Assembly: GCA_017538105.1 (NCBI GenBank)
Contig: JAFYJN010000083.1
Coordinates: forward strand, 1-60,603
Direction: 5' to 3'
Origin: Prevotella sp.
Lineage (GTDB): Bacteria > Bacteroidota > Bacteroidia > Bacteroidales > Bacteroidaceae
DNA length: 60,603 bases
Made by a program: the position numbers and the translations under genes. Under the pieces are notes generated by a model. That model was not told where the DNA came from, ran no database searches, and saw nothing but the letters and a program-made list of their open reading frames with translations. Positions 6,906-13,452 of this stretch are shown here, one piece after another; the first letter of the stretch is position 1, and each line of letters starts with the position of its first letter.

Positions 6906-7649
6906 TTATCTAAACAACTCATTGATTATCATATTTCTGTTCATGATGAATGACAGCATGTCCCTGTAGATATGACAGTCCTCATAATCAGTAGTTATGA
7001 GTCGGCCATCATCTATGACCAGGATCTCTGCATCTGGAAAGGATAAAATGACCGGGGAATGTGTGGCAATAATAACCTGTGAGCCAGCAGCCACTGCATC
7101 CTTCATCCACACCAGGAAACGCAACTGATTTGTATAGGACAAAGCTGCCTCTGGCTCATCGAAGATGTACAGGCCACGATTTCTGAGCCTGTTCATGACC
7201 AGAGAGATGAAGCTCTCCCCGTGAGACTGTTCATGAAGGCTCCTTCCACCATAGCTGTCAAGCATTCTACCGTCTTCCCTCTGTAGTCTGTCCACTTCCG
7301 AAGCTACATTATAAAAACTCTCGGCACGGAAGAAAAAGGCGTTTCTGTAGCTCAGGTCTGCACGTATGGGTCTCAGTTCCTCATACAAACGGGAATGCGT
7401 TTCCCATGTACTGAAGTTAAAGTTACGGCTTCCCCCTTCCGGATTAAGCTTGAGGATGGTAGCTATGGCTTCGAGCAAGGTTGACTTCCCAGAGCCGTTT
7501 TCACCGACAATATATGTCACGCTCCTGTTAAACTCCAATGAAGTCAGATTTCTGACCACAGGAAGTGTGAAGGGATAGTCTTCCGGCTCTTTTGGAATAT
7601 GCTCATTCCTTATTCCTTTGAGGAAGATATTCTGTCCGTTGATATTCAT
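6906..7649 (-). CDS. SMC/RecF-type ABC ATPase
   Basis: The protein has a Walker A motif GENGSGKST (about residue 50), an ABC-signature-like HGESF (about 145), Walker B LYIFDEPEAAL (about 160) and the H-loop IIATHSP (about 195). With 247 residues it is only the ATPase core, without a long coiled coil, as in the stand-alone AAA/ABC ATPases common in defence and repair loci. ATG at 7649 was chosen; an immediately preceding GTG (7652) is possible. The leader from the predicted start site is under 10 bases. It is first in the leftward operon with the WYL regulator. Its partner is not evident; RNA or DNA end sensing is inference. Confidence 0.85.
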   Translation of the reverse strand: MNINGQNIFLKGIRNEHIPKEPEDYPFTLPVVRNLTSLEFNRSVTYIVGENGSGKSTLLEAIATILKLNPEGGSRNFNFSTWETHSRLYEELRPIRADLSYRNAFFFRAESFYNVASEVDRLQREDGRMLDSYGGRSLHEQSHGESFISLVMNRLRNRGLYIFDEPEAALSYTNQLRFLVWMKDAVAAGSQVIIATHSPVILSFPDAEILVIDDGRLITTDYEDCHIYRDMLSFIMNRNMIINELFR

Positions 7650-7663
7650 CACTCTTTTTTTTG

Positions 7664-7700
7664 CAAAGATAACACTTTTCTACGCAACCTATTTGCGCAG
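7664..7700 (-). promoter_or_regulatory. Leftward promoter with 21-base operator
   Basis: The -7 box TATCTTTG (complement of 7664-7671) lies 8 bases from operator 1 (7680-7700), which has form CTACGCAA-N5-TTGCGCAG. The operator occupies the -33 position, and no TTTG is present there, so activation by the bound regulator is plausible. Confidence 0.7.
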
Positions 7701-7748
7701 AACTCAAAAAACATACTAAATTTGCTGTTTTTAATAAGATTTTTCTAT

Positions 7749-7785
7749 CTGCGCAGAAAGATTGCGTAGTACATATCTACCTTTG
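7749..7785 (+). promoter_or_regulatory. Rightward promoter with 21-base operator
   Basis: Operator 2 (7749-7769) is the inverted match of operator 1 at 18 of 21 positions and lies 8 bases before the -7 box TACCTTTG (7778-7785). The two promoters are back to back. This one starts the transcript carrying the RtcB remnant, the RNA array and the RING-TerD gene, ATG of the remnant being 23 bases after the box. Confidence 0.72.
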
Positions 7786-7808
7786 CATCGCGATTCGGTT
7801 AAAACCGG

Positions 7809-8033
7809 ATGCGTTTAGAAAGCATGTCTCGAACGATGACTATCAAGACGCTGGACATGCAGCAGGAAGTCACCCAGCTCGAAGCTAAAGGCATCGTCCA
7901 CGCCATCCGTTCGCAGGAGGACATGCAGGAGGCCTCAGGTGCCTATAAGGACATCGAAGAGGTGATAGCAAACGAGGCAGACCTTGTAAGAGTGAAGACA
8001 AGACTGCTTCCTGTAGCGGTAATAAAGGGATAA
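7809..8033 (+). pseudogene. C-terminal remnant of an RtcB RNA ligase
   Basis: The 74-residue frame matches the end of RtcB: MSRT as after the HGAGR motif, then GAYKDIEEVIANEADLV and a final LLPVAVIKG, corresponding to the conserved AYKxID...ADLV...VKG end of the family. A full RtcB is about 400-480 residues. Here everything upstream is missing, including the metal ligands and the histidine that carries GMP, so it cannot be a ligase on its own. The regulated promoter and a short leader are retained directly in front, which points to an internal deletion between promoter and C-terminus. Whether the short peptide is made is unknown. It precedes the tRNA-like array in the same direction. Confidence 0.75.
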
Positions 8034-8077
8034 TTCAAGAGAAAAAACCAAAATAGAAAACACTTTTAGGTTGTTAT

Positions 8078-8162
8078 GGTCTCATGGTAAAGCCATGATG
8101 TCGGAACGGAGGCTGCTGAACAAGCAAGATGAGAAGGTTCGAATCCTTCCGCCGTGAGACCT
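8078..8162 (+). ncRNA. tRNA-like RNA A
   Basis: A perfect 7-bp acceptor-like stem (GGTCTCA 8078-8084 with TGAGACC 8155-8161) encloses a canonical T-arm GAAGG-TTCGAAT-CCTTC (8133-8149). Five extra bases (CGCCG) sit between T-stem and acceptor, and the middle does not form a normal D-arm or anticodon arm. It therefore looks like a tRNA elbow/acceptor mimic. No CCA is encoded. Confidence 0.65.
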
Positions 8163-8166
8163 AATC

Positions 8167-8239
8167 GGAACTTTGGCAGACTTGGTGTATGCGCAGGACT
8201 GAAAATCCTGTGAACGTGGTTCGACTCCACGAGGTTCCA
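8167..8239 (+). tRNA. tRNA-like RNA B, tRNA-Phe(GAA)-like
   Basis: All arms form: acceptor GGAACTT/AGGTTCC, a 3-bp D-stem GCA/TGC, anticodon stem CAGGA/TCCTG with loop CTGAAAA (anticodon GAA), and T-arm CGTGG-TTCGACT-CCACG; discriminator A. It is the only member of this array with a normal cloverleaf. It might be a charged tRNA-Phe variant or a mimic. Confidence 0.65.
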
Positions 8240-8242
8240 CAA

Positions 8243-8325
8243 AAGACGGTCCAAACGGTTCTTACTCCTTGATCTGAGAGAGCCCAGACTGTGGGGCGTT
8301 AAAACAGAATCGTACTTTCCGTCTT
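8243..8325 (+). ncRNA. Hairpin RNA E1 (repeat family)
   Basis: Lower stem AAGACGG (8243-8249) with CCGTCTT (8319-8325); upper stem 8255-8262 with 8306-8313 (8 bp, one G-T); apical stem GCCC/GGGC (8282-8285, 8294-8297). It shares GGTC at the top of the lower stem and TACTCCT directly after the upper stem with E2-E4, and is the most divergent of the four. Confidence 0.55.
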
Positions 8326-8333
8326 CCCCATAT

Positions 8334-8426
8334 GCGGCGGTAAGCTTCGTAATTGCCATAGTGTTGGCCCAAACGTTTGCTTACACCTAAAGGTTACTGC
8401 TGGTTCGAATCCAGCCCGCCGCACCA
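8334..8426 (+). ncRNA. tRNA-like RNA C with encoded CCA
   Basis: Acceptor GCGGCGG (8334-8340) pairs with CCGCCGC (8416-8422), then A and an encoded CCA. The T-arm GCTGG-TTCGAAT-CCAGC is canonical. In place of D- and anticodon arms is one long hairpin: TAAGC (8341-8345) with GCTTA (8379-8383) and an inner GCCA/TGGC. It has a tRNA-like 3' half without an anticodon. Confidence 0.68.
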
Positions 8427-8429
8427 TAA

Positions 8430-8504
8430 AAGAGTGGTCAAGGACGGCTTACTTCTACGACTTTTCGCTAAAGAGGCTCCGATAGCCGGCCAATTACCTC
8501 TCTT
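8430..8504 (+). ncRNA. Hairpin RNA E2 (repeat family)
   Basis: Lower stem 8430-8438 with 8496-8504 (AAGAG/CTCTT plus GGT/ACC, one T x T), GGTCAAGG, upper stem CGGCT/AGCCG (8445-8449, 8484-8488), then TACTTCT; apical CTTT/AAAG; 3' end CCAATTACC. Confidence 0.65.
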
Positions 8505-8507
8505 CAT

Positions 8508-8632
8508 GCTGCGATAGCTCAGCTGGAAGAGCAACAGTTTGTTGTGATGACATTTCCTGTGAAGGACCAATCACCACATACTTAGATTTTTATTATTACA
8601 GTGGGTCGCAGGTTCGAGTCCTGCTCGCAGCA
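8508..8632 (+). ncRNA. tRNA-like RNA D with expanded anticodon loop
   Basis: Acceptor GCTGCGA/TCGCAGC, D-arm GCTC...GAGC and T-arm GCAGG-TTCGAGT-CCTGC are perfect and resemble a tRNA-Thr body. The anticodon stem ACAGT/ACAGT keeps four of five pairs around an A x A mismatch, but the 7-base loop is replaced by about 65 bases that fold internally (GTGAT/ATCAC; TCCT/AGGA). Total 125 bases instead of about 73. Confidence 0.7.
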
Positions 8633-8646
8633 CAGTGATAATCAAC

Positions 8647-8723
8647 GAGGTCTAAGAGAGACTTACTCCCGATCGAGTTAGGACCACAGGTCCTAGCTAA
8701 CCATGCAGTTTCTCAATTACCTC
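8647..8723 (+). ncRNA. Hairpin RNA E3 (repeat family)
   Basis: Lower stem GAGGT (8647-8651) with ACCTC (8719-8723); upper stem 8656-8663 with 8707-8714 (8 bp, one G-T); TACTCCC follows the 5' strand; perfect 7-bp apical hairpin TAGGACC-ACA-GGTCCTA; 3' end CAATTACC. Confidence 0.68.
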
Positions 8724-8734
8724 ATAGTATTAAC

Positions 8735-8805
8735 AAGGTCAAGGCTGGCATACTTCTAGCTTTCGAGCAATTGTTTATTAAACAATCCTGCCAGTCAATT
8801 ACCTT
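8735..8805 (+). ncRNA. Hairpin RNA E4 (repeat family)
   Basis: Lower stem AAGGT (8735-8739) with ACCTT (8801-8805); upper stem 8743-8750 with 8789-8796 (8 bp, one G-T); TACTTCT follows the 5' strand; perfect 7-bp apical hairpin ATTGTTT-ATT-AAACAAT; 3' end CAATTACC. It ends 15 bases before the start of the RING-TerD gene. Confidence 0.68.
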
Positions 8806-8820
8806 TTAATTAAAAACGTT

Positions 8821-11085
8821 ATGGACAACAAAACTTTGACAAATGTAGCTCTTCGCTACCGCGCGGTGTTCCTCGACATCAACCGAGAGGACATCAACAT
8901 GAGTTCCGTGGCATCAGTGCCTGTAGTGGCGTTCACATGCCGCCTGAAGGAGAACGGGTTCTGCGTCAGCGAAGAACTGCTTCATGCGTTGAGCACCGTT
9001 TCTGCCGACCGCCTTGAAGAAATCACCAAGTGCATCAATGATGTGATGGGGGTTAACCTGAACTGGGCATCACTCGTCAAGGGATGGAACGTTCCTACTG
9101 GCGAGAGCCTTGCCGACCATCTCATCACCTTGATTGCAAATATTTTCGGCAAAGAGGCTGGCTTCAAGGGTACCACATTGCCCTGCGGCCACCTGATTCC
9201 TGAAGGTACCTTTCCTCTGGAGAGATACAACGGCTGCCCCTTCTGTGGCACGCCATTCGAGACTGCCGACTTTGTCTATAAGGGACAAGGCAGCAAGCAG
9301 AAGGAGCTGCGACTGTTCACAATCGAGGACATGAAGAGAGTCTTCCTGTCACTCCTGTCTTCAAACACTCCTCTCGACGGTACTCAGAAGGATTCGTTGG
9401 CTCAGTTGCTCCAAGTGTTCACCTTGCCTGAGGATGCTAATATCACCATGAAGGAGACGGCCATGCTTGTCGTGAAGCAGATGGTGGAGCAGGATAAGGC
9501 GGATGATGCAACGAAGCTGCTGAAAACTCCTACGGATATTCTTCGCTACCTTTGGTACGAAAAGACCGGCTATGTGCAGATTATAGAGCCAAAGACTCTT
9601 GTCGCCCATGCCCGTAAGCTCTACTACCACATGTGGGGGCCTCTCGACAGGGGCGTGGATGCGGCCAAGGACATGAAGAAGAAGCTGATGCTGAAGTACG
9701 ACCGTAAGGCATGTCTGCGTGTCGCTCTGTGGCTGAACGCCCTTCCTATGACCGCCAAGCAAGCTGCCAAGAACATGAACCCCAAGCGTGGCATGTGGGT
9801 ACGCATGATTCGCGCCCTCCGTCTGGGTGAGTATTCACGCAAGAACGGTTTCGACCACCTTGCAGAGATACTGGACGTGTTCTACAAACAGGACTACAGC
9901 ACATGGCAGGGTCGTGTGGACAAGGCTCGTTCGGAGAACGATGCCGAAAAGACGCTGGCTTTGTTGAAGGAACGTCCGGGACTCTTCGCCCGTTGCCTGT
10001 TCGCCATGATGCTCCGCTTTGGCAGCGACAAGGTGCTGGCCGCATTCTCGGAGATTGCTGACAAGATGCCTGCCCGTCTGCTGCTTTCACTCGGTAATGC
10101 GGCAGAGTCCTACTTCGACCCGAAAGAAACACGTTTGGCACGTCCCATCACCGGCGTTACCCATAAGATTGAGGCTAACAAGCTGCTGGCTCTTTATGAC
10201 GATGATAGTCGCATGGCAATGGTTGATGCCATCAACAACCTCTACAAGGAATCCATGAATCGTCGTTTTGCCGCAGTGAAGACAGAGGCGAAGACTATCT
10301 TCATCGATCCGTCGTTGTACAACATCCCTGTCAGCGTCGGCGACCGTTCGGCAACCATTCAGGATGCCTCCTGCGCCCTGATGGGTACACGCTTCCCCGT
10401 GGAAGGCGATGCCGTCCGACTGTTCCTCCAGTGGGGTAAGGGATTGCATGCCCAGTACCTTGACATGGACCTGAGCTGTCGTATTGCCCTGCCGGAAAAC
10501 AAGATTGCAGAGTGCGCCTACTATAGCCTGACCTGTGTGGGTGCCAAGCATTCGGGTGACATCCGCGCCATCCCGGAGATGGTTGGTACAGCCGAATTCA
10601 TCGAGCTTTCATTGCCTGAATTGGAGGCAGCTGGAGCCAAGTATGCAATTTTCACCTGTAATGCCTACTCGGTCGGAGCTCTCTCTCCGAATCTTGTTGT
10701 CGGCTGGATGGATTCCGCCAATCCGATGATTATCTCCGAGGAAAATGGTGTAGCCTACGATCCTTCCTGTGTTCAGCACATGGTTCGCATCAGTGAGGGC
10801 GATCTCTCAAAGGGGCTTGTGTTCGGTGTTCTCGATGTCGCTAAAAGGGAAATCATCTGGCTCGAAATGCCGTTCACATCTCAGACATTGAGAGGAGCGG
10901 ACAGCACGTCCGTCGAGGCCCTGCTTCGCAAGCTGGAGACAAAGCTGTCCATCGGTCAGCTTCTCGACATGAAGGCCAAGGGTCAGAACCTTGCTTCTGT
11001 GGAGAAGGCTGAGGATGCCGATGAAGCATACACCTATGAGTGGGCACTCAATCCGGCTGAAGTGACTATGTTGCTTAATATGTAG
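8821..11085 (+). CDS. RING-finger / TerD-like protein (MXAN_6230/SCO0854-like)
   Basis: The 754-residue protein has a RING-like zinc site at about residues 121-140 (LPCGH followed by CPFCG), a long helical middle of about 350 residues with many basic positions, and a C-terminal part (about 555-690) resembling a TerD domain (HSGDI, AEFIELSLPELEAAGAKYAIFTCNAYS, VVGWMD). This layout fits the family named MXAN_6230/SCO0854 RING-domain proteins; the assignment is from memory of that pattern. The gene follows the RNA array with no terminator between, so the array forms part of its transcript. A role as protein partner or effector for these RNAs is inferred from position. GC content is higher than the RNA array. 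A strong terminator follows. Confidence 0.72.
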   Translation: MDNKTLTNVALRYRAVFLDINREDINMSSVASVPVVAFTCRLKENGFCVSEELLHALSTVSADRLEEITKCINDVMGVNLNWASLVKGWNVPTGESLADHLITLIANIFGKEAGFKGTTLPCGHLIPEGTFPLERYNGCPFCGTPFETADFVYKGQGSKQKELRLFTIEDMKRVFLSLLSSNTPLDGTQKDSLAQLLQVFTLPEDANITMKETAMLVVKQMVEQDKADDATKLLKTPTDILRYLWYEKTGYVQIIEPKTLVAHARKLYYHMWGPLDRGVDAAKDMKKKLMLKYDRKACLRVALWLNALPMTAKQAAKNMNPKRGMWVRMIRALRLGEYSRKNGFDHLAEILDVFYKQDYSTWQGRVDKARSENDAEKTLALLKERPGLFARCLFAMMLRFGSDKVLAAFSEIADKMPARLLLSLGNAAESYFDPKETRLARPITGVTHKIEANKLLALYDDDSRMAMVDAINNLYKESMNRRFAAVKTEAKTIFIDPSLYNIPVSVGDRSATIQDASCALMGTRFPVEGDAVRLFLQWGKGLHAQYLDMDLSCRIALPENKIAECAYYSLTCVGAKHSGDIRAIPEMVGTAEFIELSLPELEAAGAKYAIFTCNAYSVGALSPNLVVGWMDSANPMIISEENGVAYDPSCVQHMVRISEGDLSKGLVFGVLDVAKREIIWLEMPFTSQTLRGADSTSVEALLRKLETKLSIGQLLDMKAKGQNLASVEKAEDADEAYTYEWALNPAEVTMLLNM

Positions 11086-11111
11086 TATCCTACTTATAAC
11101 CAAATACAATT

Positions 11112-11144
11112 CGTCCTGCTGTAAACGCAGGACGTTTTTCTTTT
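11112..11144 (+). terminator. Intrinsic terminator of the RING-TerD transcript
   Basis: Perfect 8-bp stem CGTCCTGC/GCAGGACG with loop TGTAAAC followed by TTTTTCTTTT. Confidence 0.9.
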
Positions 11145-11299
11145 ATATCTGAATCATGACTTTTCAAAGAGAGAGCTTGGTCGGTGAAGTGGAGATGCAC
11201 TGATCAAGTACACACTATGAGGGAGGACAAATACGGAACGATGTATTTCATCCGACAAGGATGACTCCTCAGTATTCTCAGAACGCAAAGAAGAAGGAA

Positions 11300-11998
11300 C
11301 TATAATTCTTTGAATGCCTCCAGAAGCATCTTCATGCCTTCAGAGGCCGTAGTCTTGAAATGAGTGAACCCTAACAGGGTACATTGCTCCATGTCACCTG
11401 GGTCAATGACGAACTTTGGCACTTCATGGTGTGCATAGTGGATGAACCCAGCAGCGGGATAGACCTGAAGGGATGTGCCGATAACCACGAAGATGTCGGC
11501 ATTGCTGACATAGTCCATGGCAACGTTCTTACTATCTATATACTCTCCGAACATCACGATATAGGGACGTAGCTGTGCTCCGTCCTCTGCCAAGTCACCA
11601 AGCTTGATGGGCGTGGTAAGCGGGTATTCCTTGACACAGGTTGTGCGGTTATCCATTGAGCAGACCTTGCTCAGCTCACCATGAAGGTGGATGACATGAG
11701 AGGAACCGGCTCGTTCATGGAGATTGTCAACATTCTGCGTGATAACGGTAACCTGGTGTTCCTTTTCCAATTCAGCAATCATCCTGTGGGCTTCGTTAGG
11801 CTCCACCTCTGCCAGTTTCTTCCTCCTGAAATTGTAGAAATCGAGACACTTCTGCGTGTCATTGTACAAGGCATCCGTACTTGCAAGATACGTCCACTCC
11901 TTGTTCGTCCATAAGCCGTCCTTGTCACGGAAGGTGCTCAGTCCGCTCTCTACACTGACACCTGCACCTGTCAGAAAAACGATGTGTTGTCTAGTCAT
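11300..11998 (-). CDS. SIR2-family NAD-dependent protein deacylase (CobB-like)
   Basis: Sirtuin motifs are complete: GAGVSVESGLSTFR (about 10-24, NAD binding), TQNVDNLHERAG (about 101-112), the catalytic histidine in HLHGEL, and VIGTSLQVYPAAGF. A zinc ribbon appears reduced: only two cysteines (VCSMDNRTTC) are evident. The 232-residue length fits a bacterial CobB-type enzyme, which removes acetyl or other acyl groups from lysines using NAD. It is convergent to the RING-TerD gene with no shared promoter, so it may simply be the neighbour; SIR2 domains also occur as NADases in defence systems, but this one looks like the deacylase class. Confidence 0.88.
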   Translation of the reverse strand: MTRQHIVFLTGAGVSVESGLSTFRDKDGLWTNKEWTYLASTDALYNDTQKCLDFYNFRRKKLAEVEPNEAHRMIAELEKEHQVTVITQNVDNLHERAGSSHVIHLHGELSKVCSMDNRTTCVKEYPLTTPIKLGDLAEDGAQLRPYIVMFGEYIDSKNVAMDYVSNADIFVVIGTSLQVYPAAGFIHYAHHEVPKFVIDPGDMEQCTLLGFTHFKTTASEGMKMLLEAFKEL

Positions 11999-12078
11999 AT
12001 TTTTTTTGAATACTTTTTGTACGCGTCATCACAATACATGTACAAGTGGGCATAAAGCATTGTTTGCACGCACAGAAT

Positions 12079-13428
12079 CTACTTTCCCACGCAAAACTCC
12101 GCAAAAATCTTTCCCAAGGTCTCGTCAGGAGTAATTTCTCCACCAACAATCTCGCCCAAGTGGTGGATGCAACTGCGTAAGTCCTCGCTCAACAAATCGC
12201 CGGATAGCCCCATCTCCATACCTTCACACACTCTTCGCATATCTTCTTGGGCGGCAGTCAAAGCTGAATAGTGGCGGGCATTGGTCACGATAACATCATT
12301 TTCTGATATCTCAGGCAAATCGGCCAATTCATATATACGTTCTTCAAGCGCGTCCATTCCTTGCCCATACTTGGCGGATATGCATAATACACCGTCCCAG
12401 AGTTCAGCCTCGCCACGGTCTACCTTGTTATAAACAGGAAGAAGGGCTTTGCCTTCACACCTTCGCTCCATCTCTTCGCGTTCCGAAGGGGTAGGGGGCG
12501 TGTCGAAAAGCCAAATGACGATGGTGGCCTCCGACAGTTTCTCATAACTACGTTCAATGCCTAAACGCTCAATGGTGTCGATGGTCTCACGTAAACCGGC
12601 TGTGTCGATAAAACGGAAACAAACCCCACGAATGGTAATCGTGTCTTCTATTACATCGCGCGTGGTGCCATGGATATCGCTCACAATGGCCTTGTCATCG
12701 TGCAACAGGCGGTTCAGCAATGTGCTCTTGCCAACATTCGTCTTGCCGATAATGGCTACAGGAATACCTTCCTTCATGGCCTTGCCCGCACGGAAGCTAT
12801 CTGTCAGGCGACTTATATGTTCGCTCACCTCGGATGATAGACGGCGCAATTCGCTACGGTCGGCAAACTCCAAATCCTCATGGTCGCTGAAGTCCAATTC
12901 CAATTCCAACAACGAAGTCAGGTGCAGCAGTTGGTCGCGCAGTTCTCCCAAAGCACTGGAAAAACGACCTCGTAACTGACTCATAGCCATGCGGTGCGTG
13001 GCTTTGTTCGTTGAGGCGATAAGGTCGTCTACGGCTTCGGCTTGGCTCAGATCCATCTTGCCGTTGAGAAAGGCACGCTGGGTATATTCGCCCGGCTCGG
13101 CCTGTCGGCAACCGTAAGAAATCAGAGTGTCAAGAATACGATGAATAACATATCGGCTTCCATGGCATGAAAACTCCACACTATCTTCGCCGGTGTACGA
13201 GTGGGGATTGCGGAACACGCTGACTAACACTTCGTCGATGATGTTCCCTTCAGAATCGACAGCATCACCAAAAAGCACACTATGCGAAGGAGACTCAATA
13301 AGGTGCTTTCCAGATTTGCCGCGAAACAGTCTATCACTGAATGTCAGGGCTTGTGGCCCTGACACTCGTATCACTCCGATGGCTCCACCAACGGCGGTAG
13401 CCAATGCGCATATAGTATCCTCACTCAT
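12079..13428 (-). CDS. mnmE: tRNA modification GTPase MnmE
   Basis: MnmE with MnmG installs the carboxymethylaminomethyl (or related) group on U34 of certain tRNAs. The N-terminal folate-binding domain starts MSEDTICALATAVGGAIGVIRVSG, the G domain has GKTNVGKST (Walker A), DIHGTTRD and DTAGLRE, and the protein ends in the diagnostic CxGK (EFCVGK). ATG at 13428 is chosen because it gives the usual family start; an in-frame ATG seven codons upstream is less likely. It is 24 bases downstream of the nucleoside phosphorylase gene on the same strand. Confidence 0.97.
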   Translation of the reverse strand: MSEDTICALATAVGGAIGVIRVSGPQALTFSDRLFRGKSGKHLIESPSHSVLFGDAVDSEGNIIDEVLVSVFRNPHSYTGEDSVEFSCHGSRYVIHRILDTLISYGCRQAEPGEYTQRAFLNGKMDLSQAEAVDDLIASTNKATHRMAMSQLRGRFSSALGELRDQLLHLTSLLELELDFSDHEDLEFADRSELRRLSSEVSEHISRLTDSFRAGKAMKEGIPVAIIGKTNVGKSTLLNRLLHDDKAIVSDIHGTTRDVIEDTITIRGVCFRFIDTAGLRETIDTIERLGIERSYEKLSEATIVIWLFDTPPTPSEREEMERRCEGKALLPVYNKVDRGEAELWDGVLCISAKYGQGMDALEERIYELADLPEISENDVIVTNARHYSALTAAQEDMRRVCEGMEMGLSGDLLSEDLRSCIHHLGEIVGGEITPDETLGKIFAEFCVGK

Positions 13429-13452
13429 ACCAAAATCGTCACTCGTCACTTG

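Noticed and set aside
8066-8359. 97-codon frame on the minus strand
   Set aside because: It is antisense to the tRNA-like/hairpin array, whose helices explain the sequence better.
8533-8607. Group I intron in tRNA-like D
   Set aside because: The extra segment is only about 50 bases, far below group I size, and no intron core elements are visible; the spliced product would still have a faulty anticodon stem.
11300-11998. SIR2 gene as a defence NADase of the RNA island
   Set aside because: It has the standard deacylase motif order and size, is convergent to the island, and lies beyond its terminator, so a housekeeping deacylase is simpler.
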